Assembly: GCA_900016775.1 (NCBI GenBank) | Contig: LN890288.1 | Location: forward strand, 310,001 to 374,000 | DNA from: Serratia symbiotica | Lineage (GTDB): Bacteria > Pseudomonadota > Gammaproteobacteria > Enterobacterales > Enterobacteriaceae | Direction of reading: 5' to 3' | Length of the DNA: 64,000 nucleotides | Shown: positions 46,271-58,749 of the stretch, piece by piece | Layout of the letters: each line of letters starts with the position of its first letter | Position numbering within the stretch: the first letter of the stretch is position 1 | Translations under genes and position numbers: made by a program | The notes under the pieces: generated by a model | Databases searched by the model: none | Told to the model about the DNA's origin: nothing | Seen by the model: only the letters and a program-made list of their open reading frames with translations

Positions 46271-46771
46271 TTATAAAGGTAAAATTTCTTCTTCACTTAA
46301 TTTAGCTAATCGTTTTAACGTTTGACTTAGTTTTTTGGGACTATTTTTTGCTAATTTTTGTAATATTAAAGCACTTTTTTTACTTAATTTATATTTTTTT
46401 TTTTTGATGTATATTTTTTATAAAATTATTTTTTTGTAATATTAAATTTGGATTAATTTTAATTTTTATTGATAATAATGATGGTAAAATTTTTTTTTTA
46501 ATTTTAAAAATAATATAGGTTTTTCATAATATAATCGCATCATCCAACTAGCATTCACTGTTTCTAATATTAAAATATTTTGTCTAAAATTCATAACACG
46601 ATACCAAGGATGTAATTTAATAGGTAATATTTTTTTTATTTCTTGATTTAATTTAATTAATATTAAAGCATGTTTTTGAATATTATATAATATTGTTTCT
46701 TTTTTTATAGAATTATGATTAATTAAAATATTTAATAATTTTAAATTATTATCCACTATAGCTCCAGACAT
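46271..46771 (-). pseudogene. dciA: Frameshifted dciA (DUF721 helicase-loading protein)
   Basis: The intact 5' part (46771 to about 46500) reads LHPWYRVMNFRQNILILE and NASWMMRLYYEKP, the core of the DUF721/DciA family, which loads or activates the replicative helicase in bacteria lacking dnaC. After an A10 tract (plus-strand T run 46490-46499) the frame ends at YYQ-stop. Adding one A opens ILPSLLSIKIKINPNL, a typical family continuation, and removing one A from an A12 tract (46394-46405) restores the 3' part to LAKLSEEEILPL-stop at 46271. Both breaks lie in homopolymers, so slippage rescue is conceivable. The coding flanks are otherwise well kept, suggesting a recent or partly functional break. 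It is convergent with lpxC and divergent from secA. Confidence 0.82.
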
Positions 46772-47231
46772 TATATTTTATATTATTAATATTGATTATA
46801 TAAGTCATATTTAAATATATTAATTTTTAAAAATTTTATCTAAATTTTTTTATAAAACAAATAATATTTTTATTATTTTTTATAAAAATAATAAAAATTT
46901 ATTATTAACATCTATTTTATTTTTATCTTATTATATAATATCAACATATTTTAATAAACTATAATTTATAATAATTTATAATATTTTATATTTATATTAT
47001 AAATAATGTATAACTAAAAAAATAAATAAAAATTTTATTTTATAAAAAATATAAATTAATATTTATTAATATATTAAAATAAATATTAATAAGATATATA
47101 TTTTTTTAAAATAATTTCTGTATATTTCAAATAATAAATTTTTATTTAAAATTTACTTTTATTTATAAAATAAAAAATATAAAAAAATTAATAATTCTTT
47201 TGAAATGATTGTAATAGAGATATTAAATATT
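46772..47231. other. dciA-secA divergent spacer; no secM seen
   Basis: There are 460 bases of near-pure AT sequence. In E. coli secM lies before secA and its stalled translation regulates secA. No plus-strand frame here carries a SecM-like arrest segment (FxxxxWIxxxxGIRAGP). The spacer should hold both divergent promoters. GAGA lies about 11 bases before the secA ATG. Confidence 0.55.
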
Positions 47232-49907
47232 ATGTTATTAAAATTATTAACTAAAATTTTTGGTAGTCGTAATGATCGTATATTACGTAATATATGGAAA
47301 ATTATTTATAAAATTAATCAAATAGAATCACATATAAAAATATTATCTGATAATGAACTTAAAACTAAAACTCATGAATTTCGATTAAGATTAAAAAAAG
47401 GTGAAATATTAGAAAATTTAATTCCAGAAGCATTTGCTACAGTACGTGAAGCTAGTAAACGTGTATCTGGAATGCGTCATTTTGATGTACAATTATTAGG
47501 TGGTATTGTACTAAATAATCGTTGTGTTGCTGAAATGCGCACTGGTGAAGGTAAAACTTTAACTGCTACCTTACCTGCTTATTTAAATGCATTAAGTGGT
47601 CGTGGTGTACATGTAGTTACAGTTAATGATTATCTTGCAAAACGTGATGCTGAAAATAATAGAAAATTATTTGAATTTTTAGGTTTAAGTATTGGAATAA
47701 ATTTACCTGGTATGTCAGCATCAGATAAACGTAAAGCTTATTTTGCAGATATTACTTATGGAACTAATAATGAATATGGTTTTGATTATTTACGTGATAA
47801 TATGGCTTTTAGTCCCGAAGAACGAGTTCAACGCGGATTACATTATGCTTTAGTAGATGAAGTAGATTCTATATTAATTGATGAAGCACGTACTCCTTTA
47901 ATTATTTCTGGACCATCAGAAGATAATTCTGAAATGTATATTAAAATAAATAAATTAATTCCTCAATTAATTCAACAAGAAAAAGAAGATTCTGATTCAT
48001 TTAAAGGAAAAGGTCATTTTTCAGTAGATGAAAAAGTACGACAAGTATATTTAACTGAACGAGGTTTAATTTTAATTGAAGAAATGTTAGTAAAAAATAA
48101 TATTATGAAAATAGGAGAATCTTTATATTCTCAAAATAATATTATATTAATGCATCACATTACTTCCGCATTACGTGCTCATATGTTATTTAATCGTAAC
48201 ATTGATTATATTGTAAAAAATGGAGAAATATTTATTGTTGATGAACATACTGGTCGAATTATGAAAGGACGGCGTTGGTCAGATGGATTGCATCAAGCAA
48301 TTGAAGCTAAAGAAAATGTAAAAATTCAAAGTGAAAATCAAACATTAGCTGCTATTACATTTCAAAATTATTTCCGTCTTTATGAAAAATTAGCAGGTAT
48401 GACTGGAACGGCAAATACTGAAGCTTTTGAATTTAATTCTATTTATAATTTAGATACAATAGTAATTCCTACTAATCGTTTAATGATTCGTAAAGATATG
48501 CCTGATCTTGTGTATTTAACTGAAATTGAAAAAATTAATGCTATTATTAATGATATTCGAAAACGAACTTCTAATGGAGAACCAGTCTTAGTTGGAACAA
48601 TTTCAATTGAAAAATCAGAAGTTATTTCTCGTGCATTACATAAAGCAGGTATTAATCATAAAGTACTGAATGCTAAATTTCATGCTATGGAAGCAGAAAT
48701 TATAGCACAAGCTGGTCAAAGTGGTGCAGTAACTATTGCTACAAATATGGCAGGTCGTGGTACTGATATTGTATTAGGAGGAAATTGGCAGTCTGAAGTT
48801 GCTAAATTAAAAGAACCAACTAAAGAAAAAATTAATGAAATTAAAAATGCATGGAAAATACGTCATAATGCTGTATTAACATCAGGTGGTTTACATATTA
48901 TCGGAACTGAACGACATGAATCAAGACGAATTGATAATCAATTACGTGGTCGATCTGGTAGACAAGGTGATGCCGGTTCATCTCGTTTTTATTTATCAAT
49001 GGAAGATACTTTAATGCGCATTTTTACATCAGATCGTATATCTAATATTATGAAAAAATTAGGTATGAGAAATGGTGAAGTAATTGAACATCCTTGGGTA
49101 ACAAAAGCTATAGCTAATGCTCAACGTAAAGTAGAAAGTAGAAATTTTGATATTAGAAAACAATTATTAGAATATGATGACGTAGCTAATGATCAACGTC
49201 GTGCTATTTATACAGAACGTAATGAATTACTTAATGTATCAGATATTAGTGATACTATAAATAATATTCGTATAGATGTTTTTAAAAAAATTTTTAATCA
49301 TTATATTACACCTCAATCTTTACAAGAAGATTGGGATATAAAAGGATTAGAAAAACATTTTAAAAAAGATTTTAATTTAGAAATACCTATTAGTAAATGG
49401 ATTACTCAAGAACCAGAATTAGATAAAGAAAAACTACAAGAATATATTTTAAAAAATGTTAAGAAAAAATATTTATATAAAGAAAATATAATTACTGATA
49501 AAATAATGCGTTCTTTTGAAAAAGGTATTATGCTACAAACTTTAGATTCTCTTTGGAAAGAACATTTAACAGCAATGGATTATTTACGACAAGGTATTCA
49601 TCTTCGTGGTTATGCACAAAAAGATCCTAAACAAGAATATAAAAGAGAATCCTTTAATATGTTTATATCTATGTTAGAATCTTTAAAATATGAAGTAATT
49701 AAAACATTAAGTAAAATACAAGTAGAAACACCAGAAGAAATTAAAGTTTTTAAAAAACCATTTAATTCCTATAATAATAATAATGTATTCTTTACTACTT
49801 TTTCTAAAAAATTAATTATGAAAGAACATAAAATGAATAAAAATAATCTTTGTCATTGTAGATCTGGAAAAAAATTTAAACAATGTTGTGGTAAGTCTTA
49901 TAAATAA
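47232..49907 (+). CDS. secA: Preprotein translocase ATPase SecA
   Basis: The motor that drives unfolded preproteins through SecYEG. It is 891 residues from this start (E. coli 901). The Walker A GEGKT ([11 protein letters not shown]), [26 protein letters not shown] and the helical scaffold [24 protein letters not shown] are intact. The C-terminal zinc-binding tail (CHC, then CC eight residues later) is kept after a shortened linker. I chose the ATG at 47232 ([14 protein letters not shown]) over an in-frame ATG nine codons upstream because it matches the family start. Confidence 0.97.
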   Translation: MLLKLLTKIFGSRNDRILRNIWKIIYKINQIESHIKILSDNELKTKTHEFRLRLKKGEILENLIPEAFATVREASKRVSGMRHFDVQLLGGIVLNNRCVAEMRTGEGKTLTATLPAYLNALSGRGVHVVTVNDYLAKRDAENNRKLFEFLGLSIGINLPGMSASDKRKAYFADITYGTNNEYGFDYLRDNMAFSPEERVQRGLHYALVDEVDSILIDEARTPLIISGPSEDNSEMYIKINKLIPQLIQQEKEDSDSFKGKGHFSVDEKVRQVYLTERGLILIEEMLVKNNIMKIGESLYSQNNIILMHHITSALRAHMLFNRNIDYIVKNGEIFIVDEHTGRIMKGRRWSDGLHQAIEAKENVKIQSENQTLAAITFQNYFRLYEKLAGMTGTANTEAFEFNSIYNLDTIVIPTNRLMIRKDMPDLVYLTEIEKINAIINDIRKRTSNGEPVLVGTISIEKSEVISRALHKAGINHKVLNAKFHAMEAEIIAQAGQSGAVTIATNMAGRGTDIVLGGNWQSEVAKLKEPTKEKINEIKNAWKIRHNAVLTSGGLHIIGTERHESRRIDNQLRGRSGRQGDAGSSRFYLSMEDTLMRIFTSDRISNIMKKLGMRNGEVIEHPWVTKAIANAQRKVESRNFDIRKQLLEYDDVANDQRRAIYTERNELLNVSDISDTINNIRIDVFKKIFNHYITPQSLQEDWDIKGLEKHFKKDFNLEIPISKWITQEPELDKEKLQEYILKNVKKKYLYKENIITDKIMRSFEKGIMLQTLDSLWKEHLTAMDYLRQGIHLRGYAQKDPKQEYKRESFNMFISMLESLKYEVIKTLSKIQVETPEEIKVFKKPFNSYNNNNVFFTTFSKKLIMKEHKMNKNNLCHCRSGKKFKQCCGKSYK

Positions 49908-50083
49908 TTTTTAAAATTTTATTTTTTTTATATTTTAATAATATTTTATTATAATTTTATTTTTAAAATATATTAATATATATTAATTAACTTTATAAAA
50001 TTAATTAAATAAATTAATATATGTCATATCATTAATATTAAATAATATATATATTATTTAATATTTTTAATAAAGGTAATATA

Positions 50084-51814
50084 TTGAATATTAAAATTCT
50101 AATTTCAAATCAAATAAAAAAAGCATTAATTACAATAGGTTTATCTACTAATTGTATAGTACGAGTATGTCATTCTAAAAGAAAAGAATTTGGTCATTAT
50201 CAAGTTGATAGTATCATATCAAATGCTAAAATACTTAAAATATCACCATATCAATTAGCTAATAAAATTTTACCATTGCTTTCATTTGGTAAAATTGTAA
50301 AAAAAATAGAAATTTGTGGACCTGGTTTTATTAATATTTTTTTAAATGAAAAATGGTTAGGTTCTCAAATTGATAAAATATTTTCTTCTTATAAATTAGG
50401 TATTAAAAAAATTAAACCAGAAATCATTGTTATTGATTATTCAGGACCAAATGTTGCAAAAGAAATGCATGTAGGTCATTTAAGATCAACAATTATTGGT
50501 GATGTTACTGTTCGTGTTTTAGAGTTTTTAGGTCATCATGTTATTCGTGCTAATCATATAGGTGATTGGGGTACACAATTTGGTATGTTAATAGCCTATT
50601 TAAAATATATAAACAATGAATATGCTAATAATTTACATTTATCTGATTTAGAAAAAATTTATCATCAATCTAAAAAATGCTTTGATAAAAATAATACCTT
50701 TGCTAATCATGCACGAAAATATGTAGTAAAATTACAAAATGGAGATCCTTATTGTAAGAAAATATGGAAGAAACTTGTAAATATTACTATGATACAAAAT
50801 CAATTAATTTATAATCGTTTAAATGTAAGTTTAACTAAAAATGATATTATGGGAGAAAGTTTATATAATTCAATGCTATCACATATCGTTTCCGATTTAA
50901 AAAATAAAAAATTAGCAGTAACAAGTAATGGTGCTACTGTAGTATTTTTAAATGAATATAAAAATAAATATGGAAAAGTAATGGGAGTAATTATTCAAAA
51001 AAAAGATGGAGGTTATTTATATACTACTACTGATCTTGCATGTATAAAATATCGTTATGAAGTATTAGGTGCTAATCGTATTATATATTATACTGATTCA
51101 CGTCAATATCAACATTTACTTCAAACTTGGAGTATAGCTCGTAAAGCAAATTATATACCAAAATCTGTTGTTTTAGAACATCATTCACTTGGAATGATGT
51201 TAAATAAAAATGGTAAACCATTTAAAACTCGTATAGGTAATACTATAAAATTATCTGATTTATTAGATGAAGCAGTTGAACGTGCTTATCAATTAATTAG
51301 TAATAAAAATCCACATATGTCAGAGAAAAAAATAAAAAAAATAGCAAATATAATTGGAATTGGTGCAATAAAATATTCTGATTTGTCAAAAAATCGTACT
51401 ACTAATTATATTTTTGATTGGGATAATATATTAACTTTTGAAGGAAATACAGCACTATATATACAATATGCATATACACGAATTTTATCTATATTAAATC
51501 GTGGTAAAGTAAATAAAAATAATCTTACTATTCCTACAATAATAAATCAAGAATATGAAATATCTTTAGCAATATGTTTACTACAATTTGAAGAAGCACT
51601 TATAACTGCAGGAACAAAAGGAACACCGCATATTATATGTAGTTATTTATATAATTTAACTGGATTATTTTCTATATTTTATGAAAATTGTCAAATTTTA
51701 AATATAAAAGATGAAATTATACGTCAAAGTAGACTAAAATTAGTATTATTAACTGCTAAAACATTAAAAATTGGTTTAAAGATATTAGGCATAAAAACCA
51801 CTAAATATATGTAA
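50084..51814 (+). CDS. argS: Arginyl-tRNA synthetase
   Basis: Charges tRNA-Arg. The product is 576 residues (E. coli 577). The start codon is TTG, with AAAGG 8 bases upstream, and the first residues (MNIK) match E. coli MNIQ. The class I HIGH signature is HVGHL ([12 protein letters not shown]). The KMSKS equivalent is degenerate ([13 protein letters not shown]), as in the family. The C-terminal anticodon-binding domain is intact. mutT, next to secA in E. coli, is not seen in the 176-base spacer before it. Confidence 0.96.
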   Translation: MNIKILISNQIKKALITIGLSTNCIVRVCHSKRKEFGHYQVDSIISNAKILKISPYQLANKILPLLSFGKIVKKIEICGPGFINIFLNEKWLGSQIDKIFSSYKLGIKKIKPEIIVIDYSGPNVAKEMHVGHLRSTIIGDVTVRVLEFLGHHVIRANHIGDWGTQFGMLIAYLKYINNEYANNLHLSDLEKIYHQSKKCFDKNNTFANHARKYVVKLQNGDPYCKKIWKKLVNITMIQNQLIYNRLNVSLTKNDIMGESLYNSMLSHIVSDLKNKKLAVTSNGATVVFLNEYKNKYGKVMGVIIQKKDGGYLYTTTDLACIKYRYEVLGANRIIYYTDSRQYQHLLQTWSIARKANYIPKSVVLEHHSLGMMLNKNGKPFKTRIGNTIKLSDLLDEAVERAYQLISNKNPHMSEKKIKKIANIIGIGAIKYSDLSKNRTTNYIFDWDNILTFEGNTALYIQYAYTRILSILNRGKVNKNNLTIPTIINQEYEISLAICLLQFEEALITAGTKGTPHIICSYLYNLTGLFSIFYENCQILNIKDEIIRQSRLKLVLLTAKTLKIGLKILGIKTTKYM

Positions 51815-51880
51815 AATACATTAATAAAATAAAAATATATTTTTCATATATTTTTATTTAAACATTATAAATAATATATA

Positions 51881-51900
51881 TAATATAATATAATATAATA
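51881..51900. repeat. Short TAATA microsatellite
   Basis: Four perfect copies of the 5-base unit TAATA run through the argS-def spacer, continuing imperfectly on both sides. It is a probable slippage product of AT-only sequence with no sign of function. Confidence 0.8.
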
Positions 51901-51957
51901 TATATTTAAAATAATTATGAAATTTAATTTATAATTTGGATATAAATTTAGATCTAT

Positions 51958-52467
51958 ATGTCAATATTAAAAATATTACATTTTCCTGATAATCGATTAC
52001 GAAAAATTGCAAAACCAGTAAAAAAAATTAATAAAAATATTCAAAATATTATACAAGATATGTTTGATACTATGTATTCAAAAGAAGGTATTGGTTTAGC
52101 TGCAACTCAAGTAAATATTCATCAATGTATTATAGTAATTGATATTTCTGAAAATCATCAAAATAATTTAGTATTAATTAATCCCAAAATATTAAAAAGT
52201 AGCGGTCAAATAAGTATAGAAGAAGGTTGTCTTTCTATACCTCAAGAACGTATTATAGTACCTCGTGCCGCTAATATACAAATTCAAACATTTGATATAA
52301 ATGGAAAATGTTTTCAATTAGAAGCAAAAAATTTATTATCAATTTGTATTCAACATGAAATGGATCATTTAATAGGAAAATTATTTATAGATTATTTATC
52401 ACCACTTAAACGAAATCGTATTCATAAAAAATTTAAAAAAATAATCAAATTTAATAAAAAAAATTAA
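51958..52467 (+). CDS. def: Peptide deformylase
   Basis: Removes the formyl group from nascent proteins. The product is 169 residues, as in E. coli. All three metal-site motifs are intact: [17 protein letters not shown] and QHEMDH. It forms the conserved def-fmt pair, 18 bases before fmt. smf/dprA, upstream of def in E. coli, is absent. Confidence 0.97.
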   Translation: MSILKILHFPDNRLRKIAKPVKKINKNIQNIIQDMFDTMYSKEGIGLAATQVNIHQCIIVIDISENHQNNLVLINPKILKSSGQISIEEGCLSIPQERIIVPRAANIQIQTFDINGKCFQLEAKNLLSICIQHEMDHLIGKLFIDYLSPLKRNRIHKKFKKIIKFNKKN

Positions 52468-52485
52468 TAAAATAAAAAAACAAAT

Positions 52486-53430
52486 ATGTCTAATTTTTTA
52501 CGTATTATTTTTGCTGGAACACCAGATTTTGCAAAAAAACATTTAAATACATTATTATTATCTAAACATAAAATTGTTGGAGTATTTACTCAGCCAGATC
52601 GTCCATCTGGACGTGGAAAGAAAATAAAATCAAGTCCAGTAAAAATTTTAGCACAAAAATATCATTTACCTATTTTTCAACCTAAATCATTGAAATCTAA
52701 AAATTGTGAACAATTATATAAAAATTTACAGGCTGATATAATAATAGTAGTAGCTTATGGTTTAATTTTACCAAAAAAAATATTAAATATACCTCATTTT
52801 GGTTGTATTAATGTACATGGTTCTTTATTACCACGTTGGAGAGGTGCTGCACCTATTCAACATTCTTTATTATCTGGAGATGATAAAACAGGTATTACAA
52901 TTATTCAAATGAATGAAAAATTAGATGCTGGTGATATTTTATATCAAATTGTTTATCCTATAAAAATTACAGATACTAGTAAAATTTTATATGATAAACT
53001 TTCAAAATTAGGTTCAAAAGCATTATTAATAACATTGCAAAAATTAATAAATGGTACAATTACACGAGAAGTACAAAATGTAGAAAAAATTACTTATGCA
53101 AAAAAAATTACTAAAAAAGAAGCACAATTAAATTGGAATTTATCTGCTATACAATTAGAACGTTGTATTCGTGCTTTTAATCCATGGCCTGTTAGTTATT
53201 TTACTATAAATAAAACATTAATAAAAATTTGGAAAGCTAATGTATTAAATAACATTACAAATAAAGAACCAGGTACTATTATTAACAGTAATAAATATGG
53301 TATTCAGATAGCAACTATTAATGGTATTCTTAATTTACTTCAATTACAACCAGAAGGAAAAAAACCAATGTCAGTACAAGAATTTTTAAATTCACGTAAA
53401 TCATGGTTTATTCCTGGAAATAAGATATAA
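52486..53430 (+). CDS. fmt: Methionyl-tRNA formyltransferase
   Basis: Formylates initiator Met-tRNA. The product is 314 residues (E. coli 315). The folate-binding and catalytic region [17 protein letters not shown], with catalytic Asn and His, and the loop [10 protein letters not shown] are intact. In E. coli rsmB follows and then trkA; here the space to trkA is only 145 bases, so rsmB has been removed almost completely. Confidence 0.96.
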   Translation: MSNFLRIIFAGTPDFAKKHLNTLLLSKHKIVGVFTQPDRPSGRGKKIKSSPVKILAQKYHLPIFQPKSLKSKNCEQLYKNLQADIIIVVAYGLILPKKILNIPHFGCINVHGSLLPRWRGAAPIQHSLLSGDDKTGITIIQMNEKLDAGDILYQIVYPIKITDTSKILYDKLSKLGSKALLITLQKLINGTITREVQNVEKITYAKKITKKEAQLNWNLSAIQLERCIRAFNPWPVSYFTINKTLIKIWKANVLNNITNKEPGTIINSNKYGIQIATINGILNLLQLQPEGKKPMSVQEFLNSRKSWFIPGNKI

Positions 53431-53575
53431 TTTTATAATCTAAATATTAATTATTAATTGATTTAAATATATATTTTATATGTAAATTTTATTAAAATTT
53501 ATTTTATAATTAACATAATTAATATATTATATTTTAATATATAATCATGATTATAATATTATAATTTAAATAAAA

Positions 53576-54955
53576 ATGAAAATTATTATTCTTGGTGCAG
53601 GTCAAGTTGGTGGTACTTTAGCAGAAAATCTTATAAATGAAAATAATGATATAACTATTATTGATAATAATTTTCATAATTTGAAAAAATTACAAGATAA
53701 ATTTGATTTACGAGTTATATTAGGACATTGTTCTTATCCACATATATTATATGAAGCTGGGGCTGAAGATGCAGATATGTTAATTGCTGTTACAAATTCT
53801 GACGAAGTAAATATGATTTCCTGTCAAATAGCTTATTCATTATTTGATACTCCTAATCGTATTGCACGTATTCGTTCACAAAATTATATTCGTGAATCAA
53901 AAAAAATATTTCAAACAGAAGTAATACCAATTAATTATTTAATTTCACCAGAACAATTAGTAATTGATTACATCTATAAATTAATAGAATTTCCTGGTTC
54001 ATTACAAATAATCAATTTTTTTAAAGAAAAAATTAATATTTTAGCAGTAAGAGCTTATATTAATTGGTATTTTATAGGAAAAAAATTATCTTCAATACAT
54101 AAATATATCCAAAATATTGATACTCGTATTATTTCTATTTTTAGAAATAATCATTCAATTAAAATAAAAGGTTCTACTATTATTGAAATAGGAGATGAAA
54201 TTTTTTTTATTTGTGATTCAAAATATACTCGAACTTTAATGGATTCTTTACAACAATTAGAAAAATCTTATAAAAAAATTATGATTGTTGGTGGTGGTAA
54301 TATTGGGTCTGGTTTAGCTCGAAAATTAGAAAAATTATATAATATTAAGTTAATTGAACTTAATAAAAAACGTGCAATTGAATTATCTAAACAATTGCAT
54401 AATACTATTGTTTTTTGTGGTAATGCATCTGATCAAGAATTATTAATAGAAGAACATATTAATAAAATAGATGTATTTATTTCTACAACTAATAATGATG
54501 AAGTAAATATTATGTCTGCTATGTTAGCAAAACGAATGGGTGCTAAAAAAGTAATAGTATTAATTCAACGACATACTTATATTAATTTAATACAAAATAA
54601 TATTATTGATATTACCATTTCACCTCAACAAATAACTATTTCAGCATTATTAAATCATATTCGTAATAAAAATATTATAAATGTTTCATTATTACATTGT
54701 GGTAAAATTGAAATAATTGAAGCTATTGTTTATAATTATAAAAATACATCAAAAATAATTAATCATACTATAAAACAAGTAAACTTACCACCAGGAACAA
54801 CAATTGGCGCTATTGCACGCGATAATAATATTATTATTTCTGATAGAAATTATAAAATTCAACAAGGAGATCATGTAATAATGTCTATTTCTGATAGAAA
54901 AAATATTCATGATATAGAAAAATTATTTCAACCAAATTTATATTTTGATAAATAA
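53576..54955 (+). CDS. trkA: Trk potassium uptake regulatory subunit TrkA
   Basis: A peripheral NAD-binding regulator of the TrkH/TrkG potassium channels. The product is 459 residues (E. coli 458). There are two RCK/Rossmann halves, each with a glycine-rich start (ILGAGQVGGTLAENL near residue 4 and IVGGGNIGSGLARKL near 235), and each is followed by a TrkA-C domain. The channel subunit is not in view. Confidence 0.95.
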   Translation: MKIIILGAGQVGGTLAENLINENNDITIIDNNFHNLKKLQDKFDLRVILGHCSYPHILYEAGAEDADMLIAVTNSDEVNMISCQIAYSLFDTPNRIARIRSQNYIRESKKIFQTEVIPINYLISPEQLVIDYIYKLIEFPGSLQIINFFKEKINILAVRAYINWYFIGKKLSSIHKYIQNIDTRIISIFRNNHSIKIKGSTIIEIGDEIFFICDSKYTRTLMDSLQQLEKSYKKIMIVGGGNIGSGLARKLEKLYNIKLIELNKKRAIELSKQLHNTIVFCGNASDQELLIEEHINKIDVFISTTNNDEVNIMSAMLAKRMGAKKVIVLIQRHTYINLIQNNIIDITISPQQITISALLNHIRNKNIINVSLLHCGKIEIIEAIVYNYKNTSKIINHTIKQVNLPPGTTIGAIARDNNIIISDRNYKIQQGDHVIMSISDRKNIHDIEKLFQPNLYFDK

Positions 54956-56631
<1,676 letters not shown>

Positions 56632-57022
56632 TTAAATTATAATTTAATTACATTAAAAATAAATACTAAATAATTATATATTTTTAAAAAAATTATTCTA
56701 AATATAAATTGATTAATATATATAATAATATTAAATTATATATTAAACTTTATTTTTTATATTTATAAAATTAATTAAATAAAATTTATTAATTTATTTT
56801 AATAAAAATATGTTGAATTTATTTTTATAAAAAATGTTTTTAATATATAACAATTTAAAATATTTATTTTGATTTATATAAATAAACTTTACTTAATTAT
56901 TGAATTTTAAAATTTAAAATAGTAAAATTATATAATTTATTTAAATATATATTATATTATCATATATTTGAAATTAAAATTAACTATAAATAAATTATAT
57001 AATTTATAAGGAAATAAAATTA
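56632..57022. other. purA-rpsF spacer
   Basis: There are 391 bases of AT sequence with no recognisable gene or remnant. The ribosomal protein operon promoter and leader should lie here. No G/C-bearing leader hairpin of the S6:S18-binding type can be made out. AAGGA lies 11 bases before rpsF. Confidence 0.5.
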
Positions 57023-57439
57023 ATGCGTTATTATGAAATTATTTTTATGGTTCATCCTGATCAAAGTGAACAAGTTCCAAATATGATTAAACGTTATAGT
57101 TCTATTATTACTAAAGCAAAAGGTAAAATTCATCGTTTAGAGGATTGGGGTCGTCGTCAATTATCTTATCCAATTAAAAAATTACATAAAGCTCATTATG
57201 CATTATTAAATGTAGAAACTTCACAAAAAATTATTCATGAAATAGAAATTAATTTTCGTTTTAATGATGCTATTATTCGTAGTATGATTATTTGTATTAA
57301 GCAAATAATCAATGAACCTTCTGTAATAATGAAATTGAAAGATGAACGTCGTAATGATCGTCGTGAAAATTTAATTAATGAAAATACAGATAATTTAAAT
57401 TCTGGAAATATTATAAACCATAATTCTCGTCACAATTAA
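57023..57439 (+). CDS. rpsF: 30S ribosomal protein S6
   Basis: A platform protein that binds S18. The product is 138 residues (E. coli 131-135 depending on glutamylation). The N-terminal [18 protein letters not shown] and [20 protein letters not shown] carry the family pattern. The C-terminal tail is N/R-rich where E. coli has an acidic tail ending in glutamates, so RimK-type glutamylation is unlikely. Confidence 0.96.
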   Translation: MRYYEIIFMVHPDQSEQVPNMIKRYSSIITKAKGKIHRLEDWGRRQLSYPIKKLHKAHYALLNVETSQKIIHEIEINFRFNDAIIRSMIICIKQIINEPSVIMKLKDERRNDRRENLINENTDNLNSGNIINHNSRHN

Positions 57440-57683
57440 TAATTTAATTTTAATTATTTATAATACTTAATTTAAAAATAAATTTATATAAATATATATT
57501 TTTTAAGATAATATTATACATATTAATTAATATTTAAATTAAATAAAATAATTTAAATATTATATTTTTATAATAATTAATAATGATGATTATTACAATA
57601 ATTAATTATTATTAATAAATAAGATATAAAGTAAATAAATTTTAAATATTAAATATATTAAATTCATACGTTATGGAGATTAA
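57440..57683 (+). pseudogene. priB: priB remnant between rpsF and rpsR
   Basis: PriB is the single-strand-binding primosome protein for replication restart, encoded between rpsF and rpsR in enterics. The spacer is 248 bases against about 315 for the gene. The last codons (57627-57683) align without gaps to the end of E. coli PriB: stop-SK-stop-ILNIKYIKFIRYGD-stop against LSKMVLHAEQIELIDSGD-stop, with typical E-to-K and S-to-Y decay. The retained GGAGATTAA at the old stop is now the rpsR ribosome-binding site, which may be why this end survives. An 11-bp stem (57571-57581 with 57601-57611) lies within. Confidence 0.72.
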
Positions 57684-57687
57684 TTAA

Positions 57688-57915
57688 ATGACACGTTATT
57701 TTAGACGTCGTAAATTTTGTCGTTTTACAGTAGAAGGAATTAAAGAAATTGATTATAAAGATATAATTATGTTAAAAAATTATATCACTGAAAGTAGTAA
57801 AATTGTACCTAGTCGTATTACTGGTACTTGTTCAAAATATCAACGTCAATTAGCACGTGCAATAAAACGTGCACGTTATTTATCTTTATTACCTTATACT
57901 GATCATCATCAGTAA
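57688..57915 (+). CDS. rpsR: 30S ribosomal protein S18
   Basis: Partner of S6 on the small subunit. The product is 75 residues, as in E. coli. It is nearly identical to it ([42 protein letters not shown]). The ribosome-binding site GGAG lies in the old priB stop region 10 bases upstream. Confidence 0.98.
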   Translation: MTRYFRRRKFCRFTVEGIKEIDYKDIIMLKNYITESSKIVPSRITGTCSKYQRQLARAIKRARYLSLLPYTDHHQ

Positions 57916-57957
57916 TAAATATTATTTAATTAAAAATTTTTAAAGGAAATTATAACA

Positions 57958-58413
57958 ATGGAAATTATTTTGTTAGATAAAGTAAAAAAATTAGGTAATT
58001 TAGGTGATAAAGTTACTGTTAAATCGGGTTATGCTCGTAATTTTTTATTACCTAAAGGTAAAGGTGTATCTGCTACTAAAAAAAATATCGAATTTTTTAA
58101 AATACGTCGTGATAAATTAGCCGAAAAATTATCTAAAAAAATAAATCTTGCTATTTCTATTTCGAAAAAAATTAATAAATTAAAAACAATTACTATTATA
58201 TCTAAAGCAGGTGAAGAAGGTAAATTATTTGGTTCTATAGGAAAACGTGATATTGCTACTGCATTAATTTCATCAGGAATTGAAATACAAAAAAATAATA
58301 TTCATCTTCCAAAAGGAAATCTACGTTTCATTGGTGAATATAAAATAAATATTCAATTACATCATGATATATGTGCTAAAATAAATATATCAATAATTGC
58401 AAAAAATAATTAA
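57958..58413 (+). CDS. rplI: 50S ribosomal protein L9
   Basis: A two-domain protein of the large subunit that reaches across adjacent ribosomes. The product is 151 residues (E. coli 149). The N-terminal domain MEIILLDKVKKLGNLGD and GYARNFLLPKGKG is joined by a long helix to the C-terminal rRNA-binding domain (GKLFGSIGKRDIA). AAGGA precedes the ATG, 42 bases after rpsR. Confidence 0.96.
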   Translation: MEIILLDKVKKLGNLGDKVTVKSGYARNFLLPKGKGVSATKKNIEFFKIRRDKLAEKLSKKINLAISISKKINKLKTITIISKAGEEGKLFGSIGKRDIATALISSGIEIQKNNIHLPKGNLRFIGEYKINIQLHHDICAKINISIIAKNN

Positions 58414-58475
58414 ATTATTAAAACATATATTTTTTAATAAAATAAAATATTTTATATATAAATACTATTTATTAA

Positions 58476-58544
58476 TTAAAATATTTCATTATTAATAATA
58501 TTAAAATAATTTATTTTAATATTATTAATAATGAAATATTTTAA
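58476..58544. repeat. Perfect 34-bp inverted repeat after rplI
   Basis: Bases 58476-58509 are the exact reverse complement of 58511-58544, with a single base (58510) at the centre. Each arm holds one G-C pair only. It starts 62 bases past the rplI stop. In RNA it would fold as a very long hairpin of about 32 bp and could end or protect the rpsF-rpsR-rplI transcript. In DNA it could extrude as a cruciform. The surrounding spacer (58414-58749) is otherwise plain AT sequence. Confidence 0.9.
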
Positions 58545-58715
58545 ATTATATAAAATTTATAAAAAAATAAAATTTAAATATTATATATAATATTTAATAA
58601 AAAATTTTAATATAAAAATATTAAATGTTAAATATATCTATTATTTATAATAATTATTATAAATAAATTACAATTCAATATTATATTAAAATTTATTAAT
58701 TAATATCTATATAAC

Positions 58716-58741
58716 AGCGAGCTGATATCATATAGCTCGCT
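58716..58741 (-). terminator. Hairpin terminator of the trp operon
   Basis: An 8-bp G/C-rich stem (AGCGAGCT with AGCTCGCT) around a 10-base loop lies 8 bases beyond the trpA stop. This is the position of the trp terminator in enterics. The following U-tract is weak. It may serve the converging rplI transcript too, since the stem is symmetric. Confidence 0.65.
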
Positions 58742-58749
58742 ATATAAAT

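Noticed and set aside
46772..47231. A secM leader upstream of secA
   Set aside because: No arrest-motif codons and no signal-peptide frame are visible on the plus strand.
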